Of a stretch of 64,000 nt of DNA, positions 27,673-35,906 are shown piece after piece; within the stretch, counting starts at the first letter, position 1; each line of letters begins with the position of its first letter. The notes under the pieces were generated by a model. The model was not told the origin of the DNA, did no database searches, and saw only the letters and a program-made list of their open reading frames with translations. Position numbers and translations under genes: made by a program. The stretch is from an uncultured Cyclobacteriaceae bacterium (GTDB lineage: Bacteria; Bacteroidota; Bacteroidia; Cytophagales; Cyclobacteriaceae), in the NCBI GenBank assembly GCA_937146645.1, contig CAKZRQ010000037.1, forward strand, positions 186,001-250,000, written 5' to 3'.

Positions 27673-27702
27673 AAATAAAAAAAAGCCTCCAAATGGAGGC
27701 TT
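27673..27702 (-). terminator. Intrinsic terminator of the small secreted protein gene
   Basis: Minus-strand AAGCCTCC, loop ATTT, GGAGGCTT followed by a T-rich run. It lies 20 nt after the stop at 27723. Confidence 0.9.
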
Positions 27703-27722
27703 CGTTTTGAACTTTGTTTGGA

Positions 27723-28238
27723 TTAGTTGTCGGAATCGTCTCCTTCGCCTTCTCCTTCCTTCTCAGCCGCTTGTGCAGCCTTCATATCAGCGATCATTTT
27801 ATCTAACTTCTCCTTTACAGCAGGATCTGCTTTTGTCGCCGCTAGGACTTTATTATATGTACCAGCACCTAGAACTTCGCTGTCCATGATGAGTTCTGTC
27901 TTATATTCCTTAACGCTGCCCTGAAGAGCATCCTGGAAGTCCTTTACCGCCTGAAAAGCAGCTTTTTCTTCCTCGGTAACATTTGCTTCGGCCATTTTTG
28001 CATCATCTCCCCATGCAGCCTTTATCTCATTGTATCTGGCTCCACCGTCGATCACTTCATTATTAAGGATCATATTTCGAAGCTCCTCGGTCTTTCCATC
28101 TACATAATTAGACGTCATTACCTCTACATTCGCATATTTCTGAAGATCCTCATCTGTCACAGCCTCTGCTGCTTCTTGAGCATAACTTGCCATCCCAATG
28201 AAGGCGAAGAGAGCTCCGAAAAGCACTAGTTTTTTCAT
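27723..28238 (-). CDS. Small secreted helical protein (possibly DUF4168-like)
   Basis: 171 residues with a signal peptide (1-20, ending ASYAQ). The mature part is helical and acidic: LQKYANVEVMTSNYVDGKTEELRNMI, then GARYNEIKAAWGDDAKMAEANVTEEEKAAFQAV, and a tail of Glu/Gly/Asp. The LQKYA...RYNEI layout resembles DUF4168 proteins, seen by memory of the family and not verified. Monocistronic: strong terminator downstream, inverted repeat in the leader. Role unknown. Confidence 0.7.
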   Translation of the reverse strand: MKKLVLFGALFAFIGMASYAQEAAEAVTDEDLQKYANVEVMTSNYVDGKTEELRNMILNNEVIDGGARYNEIKAAWGDDAKMAEANVTEEEKAAFQAVKDFQDALQGSVKEYKTELIMDSEVLGAGTYNKVLAATKADPAVKEKLDKMIADMKAAQAAEKEGEGEGDDSDN

Positions 28239-28256
28239 AAGTTTTGTCAGTTTAAG

Positions 28257-28291
28257 TTTCGGGCAGTGAATAAATAGAAAATAGCCCGAAA
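28257..28291. repeat. Inverted repeat in the leader of the small secreted protein gene
   Basis: TTTCGGGC, 19-nt spacer, GCCCGAAA: a perfect 8-bp inverted repeat, 19 nt before the ATG at 28238. It has no T-run on the minus strand and the spacer is AT-rich. Operator or leader hairpin; undecided. Confidence 0.5.
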
Positions 28292-28358
28292 AATCAACGC
28301 GTAAGAAGGCTTTTAGTTTTTTTTATGATAAATGGCAAGAGTATTTGATGAAGCCAAC

Positions 28359-29006
28359 TTAGGCCTTTAACTCTTGAATAGTGGCGGAAGGACTTGTTGA
28401 CTTAAAAACAAAGCTACCAGCCACTAAAATATCAGCTCCGCATTCTACCAATTTTGGAGCATTTTCAGTATTTACTCCCCCATCTATTTCGATTTCCGCA
28501 TTTGATCCGGTTTCGGAAATCATCGCTGAGAGCTTTCGTACTTTGTTGTAAGTATTTTCAATGAATTTTTGACCGCCAAATCCGGGGTTCACAGACATCA
28601 AACAAACTAAATCAAGGTCCATCAGAATGTCAGATAATGTTTCTACAGGAGTGTGTGGATTCACCGCAACACCAGCTTTCGCTCCTAAGGCATGAATGGC
28701 CTGAATAGTTCTATGTAAATGAGGACACGCTTCTATATGAACACTGATGAATTCTGCTCCTGCATTGCGAAAGGCTTCTAAGTATTGATCCGGATTCTGA
28801 ATCATCAGATGCACGTCCAGTGGTTTGGTTGCATGCCGATTAATGGCCTCTGTGACCGGAATCCCAAAAGAAATATTTGGAACGAAAAGCCCATCCATGA
28901 TATCCACATGAATAAAATCTGCGCTGGATTGATTCAGCATCTCAACTTCGGATTGAAGATTAGCAAAATCTGCTGCTAGAATTGATGGGGCTACTTTGAC
29001 GGGCAT
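28359..29006 (-). CDS. rpe: Ribulose-phosphate 3-epimerase
   Basis: 215-residue TIM-barrel enzyme of the pentose phosphate pathway (ribulose-5-P to xylulose-5-P). Metal ligands and active-site blocks are all present: VAPSILAADFANL, DFIHVDIMDGLFVPNISFG, LDVHLMIQNP, EFISVHIEA, SVNPGFGGQKFI and EIDGGVNTENA. Length is standard. It starts 23 nt after the subtilase stop on the same strand. The xylulose-5-P made by the distant xyl genes feeds the same pathway. Confidence 0.97.
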   Translation of the reverse strand: MPVKVAPSILAADFANLQSEVEMLNQSSADFIHVDIMDGLFVPNISFGIPVTEAINRHATKPLDVHLMIQNPDQYLEAFRNAGAEFISVHIEACPHLHRTIQAIHALGAKAGVAVNPHTPVETLSDILMDLDLVCLMSVNPGFGGQKFIENTYNKVRKLSAMISETGSNAEIEIDGGVNTENAPKLVECGADILVAGSFVFKSTSPSATIQELKA

Positions 29007-29029
29007 AAAACTTAATAGGGAGGTTTAAA

Positions 29030-30685
29030 TTAATTTCGAATAAATTTGGTTCTTCTAGGCTTAATCCCATCCATTGCCTGGATAATATAAATTCCAGAAC
29101 TCACTTCATTCAGCCTAAGTAGATAAGGCTCAGAAATTCGATTTCTTGTCAATTCTGTCTGGATGATTTGTCTTCCATTCATATCTGTCAGGGTAACCTC
29201 TGTCTTCAGCTCATTGCCAACCATAATTGAAAGCACATCTCCCTCTGCCGGATTCGGGAATATTTTCCATGAGATTTCCTCTTCCTCTTCCACATCAAGG
29301 ATTTCTCCGAAATAAGCTCTGTAGAAGTTAGGTATCCCAAAACCCAACAAGTTATCCGGATTTTCAGCCTGAGATCCACTGAGTTTCAGATTTTCAATAA
29401 GTTCATCTTTGGACCAGTCTGGTCTGGCTTGCAGGAGCCCTGCCGCTAATGCTGTTACTTGAGGAGACGAAAATGACGTTCCATTCCCAAATGAAAGATT
29501 TCCATTTGACCTCAATAATGCTACCCCAGAAGCAAATGCTGCAAGATCTGGCTTCATTCTCCCATCAGCAGTCGGACCACGACTACTAAATCCAGCAACC
29601 TCTAAACTATTTGTTGTACCCCCTACTGCAATAACCCCTTTAGCGTCTGCTGGTGCGACAATGGTACTCTCTCCTGAACCATAATTTCCAGTGCTATTCA
29701 CTACCAAAATCCCTTTGTCTGAAGCTATCTGGGCTCCTCGGGTTATCACTGCGGTCTGCCCATCCATATCATCTGCAGTATAATTCATAGTTGGATCATC
29801 AAAATCAAAATATCCAACCGAACTGTGGACGATATCCACTCCTAAACTATCAGCAAACTCCGCTCCCCGAACCCACGTGTATTCCTCAATACGGTATTCC
29901 GTATCATCATCTTCAGTTATAATCAGAATATAATTTGCATCTGGAGCACCCGCTTGCAAAAGTTCTGAGTCATCTGCAGCAATAAGCGAAAGAACATTGG
30001 TTCCATGCTGATTATCAAAAAAAACGTCAGCCATCCAAGGTCTTACAAAATCCCTTGTGGCTATTAGCTGGTTGTTATCAAACAGTTGTGAAAAGCTACT
30101 TTGATCATTCACTGAAGGAAATCCTGCATCTAAAACTGCAATAGTCACCCCTTCGCCACGAAATCCTTCTGCATGCATTTCTGGAATACCTAATAGCTCA
30201 TTTTGAAAGTCATAAGGGTTTTCTTCTTCCTCCAAAATTCTCTTATTCTCAGAAAGACAAGTCTCTCGTGTCGTGGTAGCAAGAACCCTTTCTCGAATTC
30301 TGGCATTAGGATTTGTTCTAAATCCAGGTGCAACGTATTCTATCCTGTCTACGAAGTCGAGCTCAGAAATTTCCTTAACTGCCCTCTCTGTGAGTACCGC
30401 AACAGTCGCATTAAACCATTTTGTATTGAAAATGATGTACTCACTGAGTGATTCTACCTCCGACACATATTTGGGTGAAACGGGTAAATCCAAACTATCC
30501 ACCTGGACACCTTCTTTCACTCTCCGCTCTAGTGAAGCCTGGGTTAAAAACTGCGATGGATTTGATAAAGTAAAATCCTCTTGAGGCTTAAACTTGTAAA
30601 AAATAGCATATCGATCCTGAGCTTTGGCCGTGGAGGCCAAAAGCAAAAGAATCATCACCCTCACCAAAATCTTACTCACTGCCAT
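29030..30685 (-). CDS. Subtilisin-like serine protease with type IX secretion sorting domain
   Basis: 551 residues. A signal peptide (1-22, ending AKAQ) precedes an I9-like propeptide region (about 25-120) and an S8 catalytic domain with Asp186 (AVLDAG), His227 (NQHGTNV), Asn334 (STGNYG, oxyanion hole) and Ser404 (NGTSFSSP). After an acidic linker (DVEEEEE, about 464-470) comes a C-terminal T9SS type A sorting domain (about 473-551: WKIFPNPA, LTDMNGRQI, SSGIYIIQ, RRTKFIRN), cleaved when the protein is exported through the Por system. It overlaps the preceding lipoprotein gene by 14 nt. Confidence 0.94.
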   Translation of the reverse strand: MAVSKILVRVMILLLLASTAKAQDRYAIFYKFKPQEDFTLSNPSQFLTQASLERRVKEGVQVDSLDLPVSPKYVSEVESLSEYIIFNTKWFNATVAVLTERAVKEISELDFVDRIEYVAPGFRTNPNARIRERVLATTTRETCLSENKRILEEEENPYDFQNELLGIPEMHAEGFRGEGVTIAVLDAGFPSVNDQSSFSQLFDNNQLIATRDFVRPWMADVFFDNQHGTNVLSLIAADDSELLQAGAPDANYILIITEDDDTEYRIEEYTWVRGAEFADSLGVDIVHSSVGYFDFDDPTMNYTADDMDGQTAVITRGAQIASDKGILVVNSTGNYGSGESTIVAPADAKGVIAVGGTTNSLEVAGFSSRGPTADGRMKPDLAAFASGVALLRSNGNLSFGNGTSFSSPQVTALAAGLLQARPDWSKDELIENLKLSGSQAENPDNLLGFGIPNFYRAYFGEILDVEEEEEISWKIFPNPAEGDVLSIMVGNELKTEVTLTDMNGRQIIQTELTRNRISEPYLLRLNEVSSGIYIIQAMDGIKPRRTKFIRN

Positions 30686-31352
30686 GCTCTATCAATTTCA
30701 TCAAAGTAATTTCTCCTGAATTAATTAACTGATCTCCCAAACAATCGTTTCTGGAGCAATAAGTTACAACTTCAAAGTATTTTTCTACCAAACCTATGTT
30801 CTGTGAGTAAATCTCATAGCGATTATCCCTGAAAGTTATTTCATCATCTTCTTCATTTTGAAGAACACGGATCAGGGCTGGGTCCACAAGACCTCCCTGC
30901 TCAAAAGAAATACTTGATACATACTTAAATTCATCTTCGCCTTCAACCTGATAAATCTTCGAATCCCAAAATGTCCCTTCATTTGGTGGAAGCACCAGGT
31001 TAACGGAAATTTGGTTTTCTTGATTCTCCAGTAATGCGAAGCCTCTATAATGACGGGTGAAGCTAGACTCTTTTTCCCAACTAGATTGATCCTCGGCTTT
31101 ATAACGATCAAAAACAAAAACGCTCTCCCCTTCCTCATTCAAAAAAAAAGAACGAATCACATCCCGATAAAAGAAACTACTGAACTCAGAATCATTTTCT
31201 CCGAAATAGATGGTTTGATCCACTTCGTAAATCCAAAAAAGTCCGATTTCTAAGGGCTGATATTCAAAACCCAATGGAACAGGTTCTTCTATCTCTCGAT
31301 CACAAGAGCAAAGAAAAAGAGTGAGAAAACTGAATAGTAAAATTTTCTTCAT
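30672..31352 (-). CDS. Hypothetical lipoprotein
   Basis: 226 residues with a lipoprotein signal (MKKILLFSFLTLFLCSC, acylated Cys17). The mature protein starts EPVPLGFEYQPLEIGLFWIYEVDQTIYFG, a beta-rich layout recalling other Bacteroidota lipoproteins that begin YWIYEVD. No catalytic motif seen. Its last 14 nt overlap the start of the T9SS protease gene, so the two are one operon. A promoter with TTG-N21-TATTTTTA lies upstream. Function unknown. Confidence 0.8.
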   Translation of the reverse strand: MKKILLFSFLTLFLCSCDREIEEPVPLGFEYQPLEIGLFWIYEVDQTIYFGENDSEFSSFFYRDVIRSFFLNEEGESVFVFDRYKAEDQSSWEKESSFTRHYRGFALLENQENQISVNLVLPPNEGTFWDSKIYQVEGEDEFKYVSSISFEQGGLVDPALIRVLQNEEDDEITFRDNRYEIYSQNIGLVEKYFEVVTYCSRNDCLGDQLINSGEITLMKLIEHGSE

Positions 31353-31365
31353 TCAAAGATTTTCC

Positions 31366-31397
31366 TAAAAATACTACTTAAGGCAAAGAAAAGTCAA
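31366..31397 (-). promoter_or_regulatory. Promoter of the lipoprotein-protease operon
   Basis: Minus strand: TTG (31395-31397), 21-nt spacer, TATTTTTA (31366-31373), seven of eight to TAnnTTTG in the fixed positions counting both N. The ATG at 31352 follows 13 nt later. Confidence 0.45.
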
Positions 31398-31446
31398 TTC
31401 TTTTCAAATTCATTGACTCAAGATTTCCTCAAAATTTCACTCTGAT

Positions 31447-31454
31447 TACCTTTG
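31447..31454 (+). promoter_or_regulatory. TACCTTTG -7 element before the TrpF-like gene
   Basis: A perfect TAnnTTTG ends 15 nt before the ATG at 31470. A TTTC at 31424-31427, 19 nt upstream, may be a degenerate -33. Confidence 0.4.
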
Positions 31455-31469
31455 TTGCAAAGCAAAACT

Positions 31470-32087
31470 ATGGCACTCTCCACCTTCGTAAAAGTTAACT
31501 CGGTCAATAATCTAACGGATGCTAGATATTGTGCAGGAATGTATGTGAATCTCATAGGGTTTGAGGTTTCACCTGCGGCTGAAAAACCAATTCCTCCTAC
31601 GACTTTTAATGAAATAACTGGATGGTTATCGGGAGTAGATTTCGTGACTGAATTCCAGCAGGAATCCCTGGAAGAGGTAAAAGAGATTTTGAAGGACTAT
31701 GAGGCAAAGTGGGTGGAACACACACGACTTGATACACTTCACACTCTCAGAGAAGAGGGATATGAGTGCATTTACAAGCAGGATATCACGAATGTGAAAT
31801 CGGTGAAGCTAGAATTGGCAGAAGACTTAAAATCTAATGGAATTCTTCTTCATGTTACCTCAAAAAATGAAGAACTAACGGACCGTGAAATTGAAATAAT
31901 CTCAATGGTAGCTGAAAAGTGTGATGTTCTATTGGGTTCAGGTATTAACCCTAATAATGTTGAAAGTATAATCGATAAACTGCCAATTAAAGGTATCACG
32001 CTCACAGGAGGAGATGAAATCAAGCCAGGATTAAAAGACTTCGATGAGCTTTCAGAAATACTAGAAACACTTGAAGTAGAAGATTAA
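31470..32087 (+). CDS. Phosphoribosylanthranilate isomerase-like protein without catalytic residues
   Basis: 205 residues from the ATG at 31470; an earlier start at 31452 would overlap the -7 element. The TrpF framework is recognisable: VKVNSVNNLTDARYCAGMYVNLIGFEVSP matches the first strand/helix of TrpF, and GSGINPNNVESI plus ITLTGGDEIKPGLKDFDEL matches the phosphate-binding end. The catalytic Cys of VKxCG is Asn here (VKVNS), and the general-acid Asp segment reads ILLHVTSKN in place of LLD. It is therefore probably not an active isomerase in tryptophan synthesis. No other trp genes are nearby. It may be a ligand-binding or repurposed barrel. Confidence 0.72.
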   Translation: MALSTFVKVNSVNNLTDARYCAGMYVNLIGFEVSPAAEKPIPPTTFNEITGWLSGVDFVTEFQQESLEEVKEILKDYEAKWVEHTRLDTLHTLREEGYECIYKQDITNVKSVKLELAEDLKSNGILLHVTSKNEELTDREIEIISMVAEKCDVLLGSGINPNNVESIIDKLPIKGITLTGGDEIKPGLKDFDELSEILETLEVED

Positions 32088-32116
32088 TTTAATTGAACTA
32101 ACGAACTGATTTTAAA

Positions 32117-33064
32117 TCAGTCCCATAGATCACTTAAACTATAAGGGCTATTTTCTCCTGTGAAGAATGTCCCGTCAACAAATCTATGATCAACTCCAAT
32201 ATTATTCAGTTTCGTGAGGTCATCCGAATCCAACTGAATATTGGCTGATTCAAAGTTTTCCTTAATCCTATTCTTATTCGCACTTTTTGGAATTACCGCG
32301 ATATCTCGAGCAATGGACCAGGCAATGAGAACCTGTCCTGCGCTGGCCCCGTGCTTAACTCCAACATCTAAGACTGTCTGATTGGTGAGAAGTACAGGAT
32401 CATTTTCATGATGTTTGGTTCTGGAATCTCCCGAACCCAAAGGAGAATAAGCGGTCATCAAAATATCATTGGATTTACAGAATTCAACCAGCCCATCTTG
32501 AGGCAAAAACGGATGCATTTCCACTTGATTCATTTCAGGCCTTTGTCCTCCAACTTCAAACACCTCATTTAACTTGTTTTGGTTGAAGTTTGAAACACCA
32601 ATATGCTTTGCCATCCCAGAAATTTTCACATCCTGCAAGGCTTCCCAGGTTTCTGATAAAGGGGCCTGCTCATAGGTATAAAAGTCTTCCTTTTCCTTGG
32701 CGAAAGTGACCCCCGGTGCAAAAGCTAAGGGCCAATGCATTAGGTACAAATCGAGATAATCGAGACCTAAATCATTTAAGGTTCCTTCAATAGCTGGCCT
32801 AACTTGTGACTTTTTATGAGAGTTGTTCCAAAGCTTGGAAGTTATAAAAAGGTCCTCCCTTTTTACAATTCCAGATCTTATGGCAGAGTCTATTCCTTCC
32901 CCCACCTCCTTCTCATTCTGATAGATTTTAGCACAATCGAGATGCCGATAACCGGCTTCTATAGCCCAAAAAACTGCCTTTCTAACCTCTCCTGGTTGAC
33001 TTTTCCAGGTTCCAAGTCCAAGAATCGGCATGGCATCACCATTTTGAAAATGTAGGTTTTTCAT
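32117..33064 (-). CDS. Aldo/keto reductase
   Basis: 315-residue NADPH-dependent TIM-barrel reductase of aldehydes and sugars. The full catalytic tetrad is present: Asp43, Tyr48 (HLDCAKIYQN), Lys77 (ITSKLWN) and His110 (LYLMHWP). Further signatures are GVSNFNQNKL, EMHPFLPQ and the cofactor-binding IPKSANKNRIKEN. Length and N-terminus (LHFQNGDAMPILGLGTW) match AKR1/AKR5-type enzymes. It stands alone on the minus strand, convergent with the TrpF-like gene. Substrate not predictable. Confidence 0.94.
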   Translation of the reverse strand: MKNLHFQNGDAMPILGLGTWKSQPGEVRKAVFWAIEAGYRHLDCAKIYQNEKEVGEGIDSAIRSGIVKREDLFITSKLWNNSHKKSQVRPAIEGTLNDLGLDYLDLYLMHWPLAFAPGVTFAKEKEDFYTYEQAPLSETWEALQDVKISGMAKHIGVSNFNQNKLNEVFEVGGQRPEMNQVEMHPFLPQDGLVEFCKSNDILMTAYSPLGSGDSRTKHHENDPVLLTNQTVLDVGVKHGASAGQVLIAWSIARDIAVIPKSANKNRIKENFESANIQLDSDDLTKLNNIGVDHRFVDGTFFTGENSPYSLSDLWD

Positions 33065-33111
33065 AATCAGGATTAAAATTAAGTATCCTGAATATACGAA
33101 AGCCTTCTGCT

Positions 33112-34515
33112 TTACTCTAAGCCTTTTCTATTCAAATACTTTTTGAATCGATTCATCACCCAAAGATGCATCCTGGCTTGAGTATTAATATAAATGAACC
33201 AGGGGAGTCTAGGGACGAATTCGTGTATAGCTGAAATCATGTATTTCCCATTCAGCACCCCACGAAATTCTAACCATCCATAATCAAATCGCTTCACCAG
33301 CCATCCTCCTGTGATGTAGAAAAGCTGTCGATCTTCATCGCTTCGGTCAGGAATCATCGTCAGCTGAAGCATTGGTTTTTTACCCCATAAAAGATGAAAA
33401 CCGATCTCGCCACTCTCCTTGCTCTTACCATTGATTAAAAAACTAAAAAAAGTTGGTAGCCAGATGTTGTAACGGTTAGCAACCCAAGTGGCCGTGTGTT
33501 GATTTTTATTCTCCATACGCTGTATGCTTCGAACGGTATTCTTAACACCCTTCTTTTGGATAAATTCTGGTAGAATTGGCTCCTCTTTGGTTTCAAGAGC
33601 AATTTTCACGGCTGATTCAAAATCTAGATAGTCAATTTCCAATTGGTCAAAAGCTTTGTCTTCAGAAACAACCAAGGTATGCCTCAGGCTTTCTACCAAG
33701 GGATACACCAGCTGTGGTGGACCTTCACCAAAAAGACCTACCCAAAATTTGGATAACCCCAAGGAGAAAACGGGTACAGAAAAGACGAATCGTGACTTTC
33801 CCATGACTTGAGCCGTCTTCTCCAGCATGGCTCGATAAGGCATAATATCGTTGCCTCCTATTTCAATAGCCCGGTCAAACACCTTTCTATTTCCTATGCA
33901 GGCATCCATGATGGTCAAGGTATCTCGAAGCGAAATAGGTTGCGTGAGTGATTCTGTCCATTTAGGACACATCAAAACTGGAAGATTTTTCACCAGATTT
34001 TTGATCATGTCAAAAGAAGAACCCCCGGGACCCACAATGATTGAAGCTCTCAAGGCGGTAAGTTTTGCCGATCTGGAACCAAGTGTTCTTTCCACCTCTA
34101 ATCGGCTCTTTAGATGTCTGGAAAGCTGATTTTCATCTTCATCAGGCAAAAGACCACCCAGGTAAACGATTTGTTGAACTCCAGTCAAAGAGGCCGCTCG
34201 ACTGAAATTATCTGCTAAAAGTAAATCCGTATCCTCAAAACTACCCTGGTTCAATCGGGTACTTGAATTCATTGAATGAATAAGGTAGATCGCTACATCC
34301 ACTCCCTTTAATGCTTCAGTGGTCGAAGAAATGGAATAAAGCTCTACCTGCCTCCACTCCACATTTGGGTTAGGATTATGCTTGACTTTCCTACGACTCA
34401 GGCCTATCAACTTATACTTTTCGTGAAAATGATGAATAAACCAACGTCCGATATAGCCAGATGCTCCGGCTATTGCTACCGTAAGTTTTTTCGATTCTTC
34501 TGAGTGGGTTTCCAT
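33112..34515 (-). CDS. NAD(P)-binding epimerase-like protein with DUF2867 domain
   Basis: 467 residues. The N-terminal atypical short-chain-dehydrogenase domain has GASGYIG at residues 17-23 and the YLGGLLPDE segment. The C-terminal DUF2867-type domain (about 330-467) contains GFHLLWGKKPMLQL, RQLFYITGGWLV and WLEFRGVL. Near the end IYINTQARMHLWVMNRFKKYL is a conserved amphipathic finish. Proteins with this pairing are membrane-associated and largely uncharacterised. It is on the same strand as the reductase 47 nt downstream. Confidence 0.85.
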   Translation of the reverse strand: METHSEESKKLTVAIAGASGYIGRWFIHHFHEKYKLIGLSRRKVKHNPNPNVEWRQVELYSISSTTEALKGVDVAIYLIHSMNSSTRLNQGSFEDTDLLLADNFSRAASLTGVQQIVYLGGLLPDEDENQLSRHLKSRLEVERTLGSRSAKLTALRASIIVGPGGSSFDMIKNLVKNLPVLMCPKWTESLTQPISLRDTLTIMDACIGNRKVFDRAIEIGGNDIMPYRAMLEKTAQVMGKSRFVFSVPVFSLGLSKFWVGLFGEGPPQLVYPLVESLRHTLVVSEDKAFDQLEIDYLDFESAVKIALETKEEPILPEFIQKKGVKNTVRSIQRMENKNQHTATWVANRYNIWLPTFFSFLINGKSKESGEIGFHLLWGKKPMLQLTMIPDRSDEDRQLFYITGGWLVKRFDYGWLEFRGVLNGKYMISAIHEFVPRLPWFIYINTQARMHLWVMNRFKKYLNRKGLE

Positions 34516-34555
34516 AATAGGTTCTTCATAAAGAACTGGAAATCAACCATTCGGT

Positions 34556-35905
34556 TTATTCTAAATTTGCCATTCGGCTCGCTTCAGTTGTGGTATAATA
34601 TTTTATATCCATGAAGCTTCTCTCCCATTCTGGGATTTCTTGATTCTCGAAGTACTTTAAGAACTTCTCTGTTACTTGGGCAAAATGAGCTTCATGACCA
34701 ATTCGATAGGAGTCTGGGATATTAATTTTGAATAAAGCTTCCTCAATTTTCTCAACTGATATTCCAGGATACTTAATCTGTAAATCAGAATCTACGATCG
34801 TATTCAAAGTCTCACCTTCACCTTCGATCAATTCAACATAGAGCTGAGGTACATAGCCTTCTTCTTCACCTTGCCTAATAATTAGGTTGGCTTTTGAACC
34901 GCGAATCTTACTGTAATGCGTATCTCCTGCTCCTTCAGGAGCTTTGAAATCCCAGGCTACACTGACTTTAGCATGTACTCCGTCCAAAGTATAATTCATT
35001 TCTCCATTACAATACACCGCCAAATCTGACTTCAAGGTATCCAAGCCAGTTACTTCAGAAAATTGATATGGTGTTAAGACTGTTGGCCAAAGCCTGGCAG
35101 AAAGCATGTCCATGTCCTCCCTTTCTAAAATGGAATCAGGCTTTAAAGTCCATTGAATTAAATCAACCAGATGCGTCGTCACATCAACTAATCCATCGCC
35201 TTCGACTCCGCTATCGAAAAACCAACCGGGACGAATTAATTGACTACCTGAAACCATTTTCGAAAAGTGATGAACCGATTCCTTACTTATTCCCGGATCA
35301 TCAACGGACCCAATAACTTGCTCTCCAAAAAGCTCCGGAAACTGAGTCAATTCTTTTTGAAGAATGGAGGTAATTTCGAATCTCTCGGTCATGATATCAT
35401 AAAGGAGTAGTCCGTTTTCCTCTGCTATTCTTGATGCCTCTTCCAGCTTTTTAAAGCCTTCAGAATTTATGACTAATGGCTTGTCCGCATAAACATGAAA
35501 TCCTGCCTTTACTGCCTCCAGAATGTAATCGATCTTCCGATCGTTTTTTCCTGCAACCACCATCACATTGCCCGGGGCTTCTGAAATCATTTGAGTCAAA
35601 GGGTTATCCGATTCATTAAGCAGCACCTTCCAGCTGGTTGAATTTTCATTCCTGGAATTATAGCCTTCGATACGGGATAAATAATCCTCAAGCTCTGGGC
35701 CTTGAGATGCGAACACATGGATAGTTGAATCCACATTTTTATACATGTCCTTGTGAATAAGCCCTGCATGAAAATGTCCAGGGTTTAGCGACATTATTCG
35801 AATCATGGATTCTTTGGGTTTGCCCCGTTCAGTTTCTGATTCTTTGCTTGTGCAAAAGGTGAAAAAGAAGCTAACCAGAATGACTGGGATAAGAATTCTC
35901 CTCAT
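34556..35905 (-). CDS. Gfo/Idh/MocA oxidoreductase with Oxidoreduct_C-type C-terminus, lipoprotein
   Basis: 449 residues. The N-terminus (MRRILIPVILVSFFFTFC) is a lipoprotein signal with Cys18. The Rossmann domain is unusual: it opens with SLNPGHFHAGL in place of GxGxxA, as in the putative-oxidoreductase-C-terminal-domain subfamily. Conserved points are VMVVAGKNDRKIDYI, the catalytic-Lys motif DKP (HVYADKPLVI), and VDVTTHLVDLIQW. It starts 1 nt after the second Gfo/Idh gene and is likely periplasmic, so sugar oxidation outside the cytoplasm is inferred. Cofactor supply there is unclear for this family. Confidence 0.87.
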   Translation of the reverse strand: MRRILIPVILVSFFFTFCTSKESETERGKPKESMIRIMSLNPGHFHAGLIHKDMYKNVDSTIHVFASQGPELEDYLSRIEGYNSRNENSTSWKVLLNESDNPLTQMISEAPGNVMVVAGKNDRKIDYILEAVKAGFHVYADKPLVINSEGFKKLEEASRIAEENGLLLYDIMTERFEITSILQKELTQFPELFGEQVIGSVDDPGISKESVHHFSKMVSGSQLIRPGWFFDSGVEGDGLVDVTTHLVDLIQWTLKPDSILEREDMDMLSARLWPTVLTPYQFSEVTGLDTLKSDLAVYCNGEMNYTLDGVHAKVSVAWDFKAPEGAGDTHYSKIRGSKANLIIRQGEEEGYVPQLYVELIEGEGETLNTIVDSDLQIKYPGISVEKIEEALFKINIPDSYRIGHEAHFAQVTEKFLKYFENQEIPEWERSFMDIKYYTTTEASRMANLE

Positions 35906-35906
35906 A

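Noticed and set aside
32106..32120. CTGATTTTAAATCAG palindrome as terminator between the TrpF-like and reductase genes
   Set aside because: The loop would be only three bases with weak A/T pairs and no T-run follows; it also overlaps the reductase stop codon.
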